A stretch of 64,000 nucleotides of DNA from Rhizobium sp. P38BS-XIX (GTDB taxonomy: Bacteria; Pseudomonadota; Alphaproteobacteria; Rhizobiales; Rhizobiaceae), in assembly GCF_012641435.1 (NCBI RefSeq), contig NZ_JABAIJ010000002.1, positions 62,001 through 126,000 of the forward strand. The letters are read 5' to 3'. Position 1 is the first letter of the stretch; each line of letters starts with the position of its first letter. Below are positions 36,850-45,008 of the stretch, piece after piece. The notes under the pieces are model-generated. The model saw only the letters and a program-made list of their open reading frames with translations, was not told the DNA's origin and made no database searches. Made by a program: the position numbers and the translations under genes.

Positions 36850-37533
36850 ATGACCATAACAGCAATGCTTTTGTACGGAAGTCATGCTAGAGGTGACGAA
36901 GACATATATTCCGATACCGACTTACTGCTCATCTCTGAGGATGACCGTCCGCAGCATGTGCAAAAGGGCCATTTATCGACCTCGATCTACCCACTGGATG
37001 ACCTTCTGCGACGAGCGAGTAGTGGTGACCTGTTCGTATGCCATATAGCCCGGGAGGCTAAGGCTATCTACGATCCCACAGGTCAACTTGAGCTCCTGCG
37101 CGAGCATTTTGTGCTCCGTGGCTCTTACGAGCACGAAATTATGCACGCGTCAGACCTCGGCTGGTTCATCATTGATTTCGGCCACAGAGGTCATCTTCAG
37201 TCGCTCGTCAACCGGCGCATTGCCTGGTGTGTTCGAACCATTCTGATAGCAAAATCAGCTGAATTAAAACGGCCGGTGTTTTCCGCAACGGAATTGTCGC
37301 GATTCGCCCAATCAAGTGATGTTTTGACGCTGATAAAGAACAAAGAAACAGATCGGGCGGACCCACACGCTACGGCAATGCTCGGCAGGTTTCTTAATGC
37401 TTTCGGCATGGTGAGATTTCAGCGTGGCGCGCCAAGTTACGGTGCTTACGTCAAACGCTTTTCGGATACTTCCAACAACGTCGCCCTCTCGTTAATTAAG
37501 GCCGAGGCGCCCTCGCAAACGTTTGATTATTGA
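36850..37533 (+). CDS. Nucleotidyltransferase-domain protein with helical C-terminus
   Basis: A 227-residue protein. Residues 1-90 form a minimal nucleotidyltransferase fold with LLYGSHARGDEDIYSDTDLLL (Ser11, Asp22, Asp24). The rest (about 95-227) is helical and may be a HEPN-like or kanamycin-nucleotidyltransferase-like helper domain (VNRRIAWCVRTILIAKSAE). It starts 21 bp after the WYL regulator gene and is likely cotranscribed with it. It is too short, and lacks the flanking elements, to be called a CD-NTase. It may be a MNT-type antitoxin, an aminoglycoside-like enzyme or an AMPylase acting on a partner in the island. Confidence 0.65.
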   Translation: MTITAMLLYGSHARGDEDIYSDTDLLLISEDDRPQHVQKGHLSTSIYPLDDLLRRASSGDLFVCHIAREAKAIYDPTGQLELLREHFVLRGSYEHEIMHASDLGWFIIDFGHRGHLQSLVNRRIAWCVRTILIAKSAELKRPVFSATELSRFAQSSDVLTLIKNKETDRADPHATAMLGRFLNAFGMVRFQRGAPSYGAYVKRFSDTSNNVALSLIKAEAPSQTFDY

Positions 37534-37668
37534 GGCGTAGCTGCCTCGTTGCAACCGTGAGCTTCGGCAACAGCCTTTTTCAAGGGACAAGTGCGGCACA
37601 TAGCATCAGGTGGACGTCCCGGCGAAAACGCGAGCTTTTAGAGTCATCTAGATTGGAAGTGGCTCTTC

Positions 37669-38226
37669 TCACTCGAAGCTAAGTTCAACGAGCAGGGCAT
37701 TCAGTCCCGGTTCAACGCCTCGCGCGCGGCGCAGTCCGGCTGCATCGATCACCGCCGCTAATTTGGCGGCCGGCATTCCCTTCGTGTAGGTCGCCCACTT
37801 GTCTCTCAAAGCGCTGATGGCCAGTGCCGTCGACTGCGGCTTTAGCTGTTGAGCATTCGGAAAATGCCTGAGAAGCAACGCTTCGTGGCATGGCTCCTGC
37901 CAGATTATGGTGAGGCCGGCAGTAACGGCAAGAGCAAGTGCCTGCTGATCCCGCTGCGGTGCAACGCCCTTTTTATCGGAATCAATGAGTGCGAACGCAG
38001 CCGCGTAGTCACCCTTCTTCTCGCCCAACTTCTTCTTCTTTGCAGCCAGCTCGACGAGCGCCAACGGATCGCCGCCACCCGGTCGCAACAGCACGGTGTC
38101 GAGGAAGAAATCCTGACGCTGTGTACCCACAATGCGCGAGAGAAGCGCGCCGTAGCTTTGCTCGCTTTCACCCTCGCATCCAAGAAAAAAGCGCTTGCGT
38201 TGCGGAATGACAACTCGCCGCCTCAT
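37669..38226 (-). CDS. rloB: RloB/AbiLii-like TOPRIM protein
   Basis: A 185-residue RloB-family protein. The OLD/TOPRIM-type motifs are FLGCEGESEQSYG (Glu18, Glu20) and FALIDSDKKG (Asp82, Asp84), followed by the conserved WQEPCHEALLLRHFP block. It overlaps the upstream ATPase gene by four bases. RloA/RloB pairs correspond to the AbiLi/AbiLii abortive-infection system, in which the ATPase senses infection and the TOPRIM partner is thought to be the toxic nuclease. Confidence 0.85.
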   Translation of the reverse strand: MRRRVVIPQRKRFFLGCEGESEQSYGALLSRIVGTQRQDFFLDTVLLRPGGGDPLALVELAAKKKKLGEKKGDYAAAFALIDSDKKGVAPQRDQQALALAVTAGLTIIWQEPCHEALLLRHFPNAQQLKPQSTALAISALRDKWATYTKGMPAAKLAAVIDAAGLRRARGVEPGLNALLVELSFE

Positions 38227-39437
38227 CCGATTTGCGGAACAGCGCCGAAGCTGCCTCCCAGATATTTGCGGTAATAATTATCGCTCCGTCGGACCGATTG
38301 AATGTCACGGAGGCCGTAAACGGCGGTTTGGCCCTCGTAGTTCTTTTCGCAGAAGAATATCTCTTCTTTCGTCAGCTCCTCGAGCAACGACGGTGTATGG
38401 CAGGTCATCCAAAGTTGGGCATCGTGAGGATTACGGATCGGGTCGTAAAACCACCGCAAGATTTCCGGAAGCAGAAGCGGATGGATAGTTGCGTCGAGCT
38501 CGTCGAGTACGGCCACTCCACCAGCATCGAGCGCTTCGAAAATAAACGGAAACAAGCGGATAAATTGGCGCGTGCCGTGGCTCTCGTAGATCATTGGCAT
38601 TGGTAAGGCCAGACCCTCGTGCTCGAAAAGCGCGATCGGACCGTTATGGCCTTGTTCGATCTTCATCTCGCGTATCCCGACATCGACACGCTGAATCTCG
38701 CGGTTGAACATTGCTAATTGCTCGGGATGTTCGGCGTAGTGGCGAACCGCCGCGTCGTCCGTAGCATCGTATTTCTCGATCAGAATGTTCGATATGAGGA
38801 GGCTTGCAGTTTGCCACAAAAGCTTCGAGTAGGGGTGCTCCAGCTGCGCCAACGTTGAGATAACGCTGGCGTCCGGCCTCAAGACTTTCTCAAGTGCCTG
38901 TCTATACCCCGTCAATCCGAATGCCTTCGAGGCGACAACCTCGCCTGCCGCATCGCGCTCGAAAAGACGCACTTTCCTCGAGGCCGTTGATGGCCAGTAG
39001 TAGAGTGCTTCCTTCTCCACGATCTGCTTACCAGAAGCTCCGCCGATAACTACCTCGTAGCTGTAGCGGCATTGCGCGGCCCCCACTTTGCCAGCTTCCT
39101 CAATATCTTCGATGCCTGCGAGGTGGACCGCGAGACGGGTCGAGGCGTCGAGCATTTCCTTGGAATTGAATCGGTCAAAAGGCATGCGACTGCCACGGGG
39201 CGAAGCGAAACTGTCCTTCACAAACCATTTGATAAAAGACAGTGCCCTGAGAATAGTCGATTTCCCTGATGCATTTGGCCCGAAAAGCGCGACTACTTTT
39301 GGCGCCTTGTCGTTGGATCCAAGCCAAAGCGGCGCGAGACGGCCAGGTTCTTCCGGCGTGTTGGCGGCGACGGTCAGGTCTATTACTTGCGGGTCACGGA
39401 TCGAGTAAAAATTCTCGACTTCCAACCTGTGTAGCAT
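38223..39437 (-). CDS. rloA: RloA/AbiLi-like AAA ATPase
   Basis: A 404-residue ATPase of the AAA_15/AAA_21 (ABC-ATPase-like) group. The start LHRLEVENFYSIRDPQVIDL is typical. Walker A is LFGPNASGKSTIL (Lys59), and the signature and Walker B parts are HGTRQFIRLFPFIFEALDAG and VAVLDELDATIHPLLLPEIL; TCHTPSLL is the switch His. Its stop overlaps the rloB start. Related ATPases are AriA of PARIS and OLD-type sensors, but the RloB partner marks this as the RloAB/AbiL type. Confidence 0.88.
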   Translation of the reverse strand: MLHRLEVENFYSIRDPQVIDLTVAANTPEEPGRLAPLWLGSNDKAPKVVALFGPNASGKSTILRALSFIKWFVKDSFASPRGSRMPFDRFNSKEMLDASTRLAVHLAGIEDIEEAGKVGAAQCRYSYEVVIGGASGKQIVEKEALYYWPSTASRKVRLFERDAAGEVVASKAFGLTGYRQALEKVLRPDASVISTLAQLEHPYSKLLWQTASLLISNILIEKYDATDDAAVRHYAEHPEQLAMFNREIQRVDVGIREMKIEQGHNGPIALFEHEGLALPMPMIYESHGTRQFIRLFPFIFEALDAGGVAVLDELDATIHPLLLPEILRWFYDPIRNPHDAQLWMTCHTPSLLEELTKEEIFFCEKNYEGQTAVYGLRDIQSVRRSDNYYRKYLGGSFGAVPQIG

Positions 39438-39773
39438 GTCAAATCGAACCCTTGATCTCCAAAATCGTGAGGATGAATAGACAATTGCAGCGAAATTTTG
39501 TCAAGATGCCGCCTTCGATCGGTCATCTTGCGGCAACCGGAGAGCGGGCTGCAAAATTGATGTCACCGCTTTCGGCGTGCCAGCAGGAGGTGGAGAAGGT
39601 TCTCGCCAGGCGGCTCTCCCTGGCGCAACAAAACAATTTCCTTAATAGTTCCTGAGTTGGGATCAGAAGGACCACCCGCAATCCTGGTGGAGCGCAGACG
39701 CCCCAGCATAAGAAGCTATTGCCTTGAACGTCATGGCGATGTGAAATTCGAACAATGTCTCAGGGTCGATAGC
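39438..39773. other. Intergenic region between divergent rloA and CHAT genes
   Basis: About 336 bp between two divergent starts. Overlapping short frames lack motifs. It must hold both promoters, but I could not fix a convincing hexamer pair on either side. The CHAT frame remains open back to 39657. Confidence 0.45.
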
Positions 39774-41993
39774 ATGATATCGTCGCGAAATACCAACTAT
39801 GTGGGTTCAATCAAGTGGCCCGACCCCCTCCGCATCTACTACTTCCTAATCCTAGGCGACTACGAGTCGCCAGCTGACATTTCGCCGTTTCAAGGGTTCG
39901 GGCAAAGTTGGGTGCATTTGCATTGGGCAATGCGAGGGCTTCCGATGATGCCTGCTGACATCGAGGAACGAACGCGAAATCCGGCCGATATAGCGGTCCA
40001 GCGTATCGCCGGAGGGCGGCAACTTGTGTGGTATCCCCTCGATATTTCGGCGCTGGAGACACTGTCCGAAGATCAGCTACCCATCTGCTGTGTCGTCTTT
40101 TCCGGAGCAGGAGACGAGCAAGTTGCTGAGCGCATTGAGGCGTGGCGCGCTAAGACAGGATTCTCAGCGTTTCACATAAGCCAGTATAAAGGCCTTGGCA
40201 TTTTCGCGGAGGATTTTCGCTTGGAACTCTTGCGCGACTATTGTTTGAGAAAACTGCGAGGCGCTGCCAGGAACTTGAGCAGGGAACAGACACAAATCGT
40301 TGCTCGCGCGGACGTTTCCTGGGAATGGCCTCAGACCATACTCGAAGATTACGAGGTCAAAGGTCACAACGTTACGATTCCTAACCACATGGCGATGGCC
40401 CGTGTCGGCTACACTCTAAAGCCATCTGTTCCCTTCGCGTCCGCTGTGGAGAAGGATTATACGGACGCAATTCTCGAAAGCGCCTCTGCGATTCTGAAAT
40501 TCCGTCGAGCGGTTGGATTTCATGACGTATTCGCACTGAGCGCTGCAACGAGCGGCGCGATACTGTTCGAACCAGCCTTCTTCCGCGGCCTGTATGACCG
40601 CGTTCACGCGAGCGGCCCTGCGGGGCGCGCCGTTCGTCGGGCTCTCCGCTATTTCCAGAAACAAAGGGGGCTGAGCCCCACCCACGGAAAGGACGATAGG
40701 GAATTTTTCGAAACGTCGAAAGAAGCGGCACTTATATCCCGTATTCGCTCGGACGAACTGCGCACACAAACTTTCGCTGTTGGGCTCCTGGCCGCGCAGA
40801 CGACGACGCCTGTGGTGAGATTGACCCCTGCGGTCAACCACGTCTACGCAGCTCTTTCCGAATATGCTCGGAACGTGCGAGCCGAAAGTCCAACGGCTCG
40901 CCGTAAGGCGCCACGGCTCTTCGCGGAAGTTCAGAGGCAGCTGACGGCAGCCGTCGGCCAGGACAGAATAGGCTTTATTAGGAGCACCAGCGGCCCGCTG
41001 AAGATCGTCTCTGACGCGCCCTTGGAATGGCTTCCGATCGATGACCTTCCCCTGTCATTTCGCAGGGACTGCTCTCGCATCCCGGTAACGCCGGGAAACG
41101 TGATGATGGGCCAGCTTCTGTTTTTAGAGCCGATGTTCGTCACGCATTCAGAATTGCGCCAAGTTTTGGTTGTTTCGTCGTTTGCTCCAGACGACCCTCT
41201 TCGAAATATGCTTTCGAACTCGATTGGTCTCATCCGCGACGCGTGGCCGAATCTTGAGCTTGTGCATGTCAGGGTCTCCAGCGTCGAGGAACTGGAAGCT
41301 GCGCTCAACGCTTTCGAAGGTGCAATTCTAATCTTCGATGGTCATGGCTCGTCAAATGACAAAAAGCCCGTCGGCAAGCTTGAGATTGGAGATCAGTCCC
41401 TCGACGTTTGGAGCCTTCGCGGGAAAGTAAAATGCCCGCCGATCGTCATACTTAGCGCCTGCGACACCCACGGTATCGACGCTTCGAGCCACGCGACTGT
41501 CGCGAATGGATTTATCGCACTTGGGGCACGAACGGTCCTTGCCACATTCCTTCCGGTTGATGGACGACGCTCCGCCATTCTCATCGCCAGGCTTATGCAT
41601 CGTTTGGCCGAGTTTGCACCCGTCGCCGTGAAGGCCTACCAGAGAGCGATAACCTGGACTGAGATTGTCAGCGGTATGCTGCGCATGTCGCTGGCGACGG
41701 AGATTATCATCGAGCTTGCAGGAGAGCCGGGCACCGATATATACGACGAACTACAAGGCAAAGCCAATACTGAAATCAACGGCCTCGACCCTAGCTGGTT
41801 TGACAAGCTGATCGAGCGACTGGCCGTAGTGCGTGAACTTGACGTCAGCGCCACCCGCCAGCTGGTCCTTGCTGCAATCGCAAAGTCGGATACGATCCGT
41901 TATAGCCAACTGGGTAACCCGGAAACAATCGTCTTAAGCGACGAGATACTGATCGAAAACGCGATGCGTGTCAGAGCTGAAAACGCAGGCTAG
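39774..41993 (+). CDS. CHAT-domain (caspase-like) protease
   Basis: About 739 residues from the ATG at 39774 (AGGG upstream); a TTG at 39657 would add 39 residues. The C-terminal CHAT domain has both catalytic motifs: ILIFDGHGSSND (His about 524) and PIVILSACDTHGID (Cys about 563), followed by ANGFIALGARTVLATFLPVDG, as in CHAT proteases. The N-terminal 450 residues match no family known to me; they would be the sensor. No gasdermin, TPR or Csx29-type partner lies beside it. It sits between RloAB and a toxin-antitoxin pair, so a defence role is inferred. Confidence 0.8.
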   Translation: MISSRNTNYVGSIKWPDPLRIYYFLILGDYESPADISPFQGFGQSWVHLHWAMRGLPMMPADIEERTRNPADIAVQRIAGGRQLVWYPLDISALETLSEDQLPICCVVFSGAGDEQVAERIEAWRAKTGFSAFHISQYKGLGIFAEDFRLELLRDYCLRKLRGAARNLSREQTQIVARADVSWEWPQTILEDYEVKGHNVTIPNHMAMARVGYTLKPSVPFASAVEKDYTDAILESASAILKFRRAVGFHDVFALSAATSGAILFEPAFFRGLYDRVHASGPAGRAVRRALRYFQKQRGLSPTHGKDDREFFETSKEAALISRIRSDELRTQTFAVGLLAAQTTTPVVRLTPAVNHVYAALSEYARNVRAESPTARRKAPRLFAEVQRQLTAAVGQDRIGFIRSTSGPLKIVSDAPLEWLPIDDLPLSFRRDCSRIPVTPGNVMMGQLLFLEPMFVTHSELRQVLVVSSFAPDDPLRNMLSNSIGLIRDAWPNLELVHVRVSSVEELEAALNAFEGAILIFDGHGSSNDKKPVGKLEIGDQSLDVWSLRGKVKCPPIVILSACDTHGIDASSHATVANGFIALGARTVLATFLPVDGRRSAILIARLMHRLAEFAPVAVKAYQRAITWTEIVSGMLRMSLATEIIIELAGEPGTDIYDELQGKANTEINGLDPSWFDKLIERLAVVRELDVSATRQLVLAAIAKSDTIRYSQLGNPETIVLSDEILIENAMRVRAENAG

Positions 41994-42195
41994 CGACCTG
42001 GTGGCGCGAGCAATCCGAGCGTTATAAATCCCTGCAGGTCCAAATCTCTAGGTTATAAGGAATTTTGAATTCAGAGCTTACGTCCGTTGACCGTATGTAG
42101 GCTTGCGATTTTGAAAGGTGAATTACAGGTCTGCGGTTCAGATCCTTTCAAGGCGAAAATGACGAAATCGAACTCGCGAGGGACCGGAGCTCCGG

Positions 42196-42519
42196 TTACG
42201 CTAACATCTGAAGTCCGTGTTTCTGCACAAGCGAAAGTAGCTTCAGCGCGGGTCCGCTAGGCCGTTTGGCGCCGGTTTCCCACTTTTGCACTGTCGACTG
42301 ACTGGTGTTCAGATAGCGGGCGAAGACCGGCTGGCTGACGTGGTTCTTCTCACGCAAAGCCTTGATCTCATCCGGCGTCAGGTCAGGTGGGACCACAAGA
42401 CAATCTTCATCGAATGTCCGCATCGTTTCCTTATCGATGGTCCCCGCCGAATACATGCCTTCAACAGCACTGTGGATTGCCTCGAAGGCATCGCTCTTGA
42501 ACTTGCGATTAGTCGCCAT
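42196..42519 (-). CDS. HigA/NadS-type antitoxin (XRE HTH)
   Basis: A 107-residue XRE-family protein. The helix-turn-helix is in the C-terminal half (ALREKNHVSQPVFARYLNTSQSTVQKWETGAKRPSGPALKLL). The N-terminal part probably binds the toxin. It is the second gene of the pair, overlapping the toxin gene by 11 bases, the toxin-first order of higBA loci. With the toxin it should repress the operon at the palindrome at 42875-42895. Confidence 0.88.
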   Translation of the reverse strand: MATNRKFKSDAFEAIHSAVEGMYSAGTIDKETMRTFDEDCLVVPPDLTPDEIKALREKNHVSQPVFARYLNTSQSTVQKWETGAKRPSGPALKLLSLVQKHGLQMLA

Positions 42520-42868
42520 GGTTTATCTCCAAAAGGGTGCCGGCCTCGAGTTCCGCCTCGAGATCAGTTTTCGTCTTGCGGCGGTAGAGGTCAGCGAGCT
42601 TTCGGAATGCTTGAAGCTCGTCGTCATCGATGTTCGCCCGATCCTTCTTCGCGAAGAGATAGGCGAACACCCAGAACTCGCCTGCCTTGGCCAGAACGAT
42701 TGAACGATGCATGTTATCGTTGAGACGCTTCTTGAAGACACCACCACCAAGATCGTCGGCCTGTCCAAGTGCCGCTTGGCGGATTGCCGCCGACAAAGCC
42801 TTGTCGGAAATGCGCGCCTTCTTTGCCGCCTTGGCGAACCATGCTGTTTTGAACACTCTGTCTGACAT
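42509..42868 (-). CDS. RelE/HigB-type toxin
   Basis: A 119-residue RelE/HigB-superfamily toxin (COG4737-like): MSDRVFKTAWFAKAAKKARI, then FKKRLNDNMHRSIVLAKAGEFWVFAYLFAKKDRANI, with the KRL, R and FAYLF-K pattern expected of a microbial RNase fold. The ATG at 42868 was chosen because an ATG at 42883 would lie in the operator palindrome. mRNA cleavage at the ribosome is the family activity. Confidence 0.85.
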   Translation of the reverse strand: MSDRVFKTAWFAKAAKKARISDKALSAAIRQAALGQADDLGGGVFKKRLNDNMHRSIVLAKAGEFWVFAYLFAKKDRANIDDDELQAFRKLADLYRRKTKTDLEAELEAGTLLEINHGD

Positions 42869-42874
42869 CGGTTT

Positions 42875-42895
42875 ATATAGCACTAAGTGCTATAT
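42875..42895. promoter_or_regulatory. Toxin-antitoxin operator palindrome
   Basis: A perfect palindrome with 10-bp arms, ATATAGCACT and AGTGCTATAT, around a central A at 42885. It ends seven bases before the toxin start codon and overlaps the expected promoter. Such sites are bound by toxin-antitoxin complexes for autoregulation. Confidence 0.75.
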
Positions 42896-42994
42896 CCATC
42901 AAGGTATAGGGAGAGAACTATGCAGCTTCCCATACCTGATTCTCAGAATGCAGGCAGCCAAGGCAGGCTTGTCCTGCGGCAGGTGCCATCAAAG

Positions 42995-43102
42995 GACTGC
43001 TGCCGCACGGCCCACATAATCTGCGGGATATCCTGGCAACTCATTTCCTCAAGCAGACCGGCTCCTACGAACAGGCGAGTTATGCTATCCAAGATAGTGA
43101 AA
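42995..43102 (+). pseudogene. Fragment of a tyrosine recombinase
   Basis: The plus strand reads GLLPHGPHNLRDILATHFLK followed by QTGSYEQASYAIQDS, the HxLR...ATH...TGS...A...IQD block near the end of rhizobial integrases. Sequence before and after does not continue the family and the Tyr is lost, so it is a remnant. The rest of 42896-43405 shows no gene. Confidence 0.5.
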
Positions 43103-43405
43103 GATCCTGTTCGACATGCTGCTGTTCCGTTTCACTCGGCACCAGTGCCGAGGGCGAGCGCACATAAGACGGGACCTTTGACAAAGTATGGAGCATTTCA
43201 GTCGAAATCAGGTAAGCCCCACGGCAACCGATGCTTCTTGTCTCAGTCGCTTCGCCAATCGGCAACGTTCATTCAGCAGCACACAATCACCAACCAGCGT
43301 CGCTGGTCGTTCGCTAGGCCAAAGTTCGTAGCGGGTCACAGGTTCATATCTGCTCAAGAGCAAGACAGAAGGAGATCAGGGATCCCCTTGAGATTGTCAC
43401 GCCAT

Positions 43406-43720
43406 TTAATGCCCGCCGAAATGCGGCCTGACGTAGAGTTTCGCCTCGCTCACCGCCTGCAAGAAGGCATCCCGTGCCTTCTCAGGCTGCGCGCGGCCCT
43501 TGCACGCCGCGAAGCAAACTTCCAGAGCATGTTCCATGGCTTCGCTGCCATCGAATGGCCAATCGTCGAGGAGACAACTTGCGGCTTCCAGCGCGCTGGT
43601 AATGCTCAGGAAATTTCTATGACCGCCAAGTTCGATGACAACAGGCAGGCCCCATTCCGCAGCCGTGGTCGACCCGCGATATTGCCTGTCCATCATGTTC
43701 AGCCTGATAAGCGAATCCAT
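43406..43720 (-). CDS. DUF982-family protein
   Basis: A 104-residue protein of the rhizobial DUF982 family: WGLPVVIELGGHRNFLSITSALEAASCLLDDWP followed by AMEHALEVCFAACKGRAQPEKARDAFLQAVSEA. Small, soluble, no catalytic motif. These occur in many copies on Rhizobium replicons and have no known role. It is a single-gene unit. Confidence 0.82.
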   Translation of the reverse strand: MDSLIRLNMMDRQYRGSTTAAEWGLPVVIELGGHRNFLSITSALEAASCLLDDWPFDGSEAMEHALEVCFAACKGRAQPEKARDAFLQAVSEAKLYVRPHFGGH

Positions 43721-43880
43721 GTGATTATCCTCCCTGCATGTTCTGATCTACGAGACGCAGGCCATTGCAGTTTCAGCGATCACGGGAACTTGATCGTCGG
43801 CGTGGCGCTTCTTTGGAGGCAAGGATGATCTGCCGGGCACAGCTGGCCAGAATTGTGCCGGCGATGTGCAGGGTTCATTG

Positions 43881-44429
43881 TTATTGCGCCGGAAATTCAA
43901 GCTTACGAACGTCGTAGCCGAGCTCGCCTGCCTTGCGAACCATCCGCTTCAGCTTCGTCTTCGAGGGAACGGCTCTCGCGTAGATCCATAGATTGGTCAT
44001 GTCGGGATCGGCGCTGATGAACCAGGACCTGTCAGGTGACTGGTACAGGACCCAATAGTTGAAATTGATGAGCCAAGCGTAGTGGACGCGCATTTTCGCA
44101 TTGGCGCCGCCGAGATCGAGAATCCGACCCACGCCTTGCACCGTCTTCAAGCGCCCTGTCGGCGATCCGACCCGACATCCGTCCTCGACGGCGATCTCGC
44201 CCGGCACCTTGCCGCGTTTGTAGGTCGAATAGCCCGCGACGCAACCATTCGTCAGCCACATCGGGCGCCTGGCGATTTCCAGCCAGGTCCCTTGATAATG
44301 ATCCTGCCCGACTGCGACAACCTTGGGCGCGACAACCTTGGGCGCAGCAAGCGCGCTCGTCGCCAGAAAAAACGACGAAAAAACAAGCGCTGCAACGGAA
44401 GCATATTTCAGTCTGTACCGCATGTTCAT
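43881..44429 (-). CDS. Lipocalin-family protein (Blc-like)
   Basis: A 182-residue secreted lipocalin. The signal peptide is VAALVFSSFFLATSALA; the mature part has the lipocalin start YQGTWLEIARRPMW, the YSTYKRG and GRLKTVQG strands, and the terminal block ANLWIYAR-like TNLWIYARAVPSK. The processed N-terminus contains a duplicated APKVV caused by an exact 15-bp tandem repeat (44314-44343). Bacterial lipocalins bind fatty acids or lysolipids. It closes the DUF1295/methyltransferase operon, 54 bp after the membrane-protein gene. Confidence 0.82.
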   Translation of the reverse strand: MNMRYRLKYASVAALVFSSFFLATSALAAPKVVAPKVVAVGQDHYQGTWLEIARRPMWLTNGCVAGYSTYKRGKVPGEIAVEDGCRVGSPTGRLKTVQGVGRILDLGGANAKMRVHYAWLINFNYWVLYQSPDRSWFISADPDMTNLWIYARAVPSKTKLKRMVRKAGELGYDVRKLEFPAQ

Positions 44430-44483
44430 ATACCTCGTTTCCTACAGTCCATCCTTGGAAGACCGCCGTACCGGCACTGATAT

Positions 44484-45008
44484 CTATCTCCGGTCCTGAC
44501 CGGCAAAGCGAAGCGCGATGAAGGTCAGCAGACATGCCAAGGCGAAGCTGTTCAAATTGAGAAGAACGGCAAGATCGTCCGTACTCCAGCTATGCAGCGG
44601 CGCTCCCAGGTAAAACCGGGAGAATGCGAAAGATGCGAAGACGATGATCGCAACGCTTCGTTGCCACCATTTCTCGTCCGGACGAAACGAGACGCCCGCC
44701 AGCATGATGCAGGCAGTGAAAAACAACTGCGTTCCCGAGCCTGGCCCGAGCAGCTTGGTCTCGAACAGCGTATCGAGCGTGCCGACGACCGGCAGCATGA
44801 TCCGCGCTGCCAGACCCGACCGCCTAGCGACGAATGGTATCGCCAGGAAAAAGGGGGCCGCTGCCAGCGTGCCGAGCGAGGCCGTGACCCCGTTGCCGAC
44901 CAGATACCAGACATAAAGCGGGTAGATCGGCTTGTTGGCAAAGATTACCCAGGCGACCGTGGCAGTCGCTTGCGTGAGCGGATCCGGCGCGTTCGGTGCC
45001 GCCGACAT
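44484..45008 (-). CDS. Membrane protein of the lipid operon
   Basis: A 174-residue polytopic membrane protein with about five helices (for example ATVAWVIFANKPIYPLYVWYL, LGTLAAAPFFLAIPF, LFFTACIMLAGVSF). No family is recognised. The ATG at 45008 overlaps the methyltransferase stop as ATGA, so the two are coupled. Its place suggests a role in moving or modifying the lipid product. Confidence 0.65.
   Translation of the reverse strand: MSAAPNAPDPLTQATATVAWVIFANKPIYPLYVWYLVGNGVTASLGTLAAAPFFLAIPFVARRSGLAARIMLPVVGTLDTLFETKLLGPGSGTQLFFTACIMLAGVSFRPDEKWWQRSVAIIVFASFAFSRFYLGAPLHSWSTDDLAVLLNLNSFALACLLTFIALRFAGQDRR

Noticed and set aside
31449..37533. Classification of the E1/E2/JAB operon as ordinary type II CBASS
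   Set aside because: No CD-NTase is present: the nucleotidyltransferase at 36850 is short, not next to the E1 gene in the operon, and lacks a C-terminal conjugation site. The MBL gene also does not belong to CBASS.
36850..39437. PARIS or retron system built from the ATPase and TOPRIM genes
   Set aside because: The TOPRIM partner has RloB-type motifs rather than the DUF4435 AriB layout, and no reverse transcriptase is present.
42887..43828. A 313-codon plus-strand frame
   Set aside because: It crosses the DUF982 gene antisense and has no motif in this frame; the only recognisable piece, an integrase tail, lies in a different frame.
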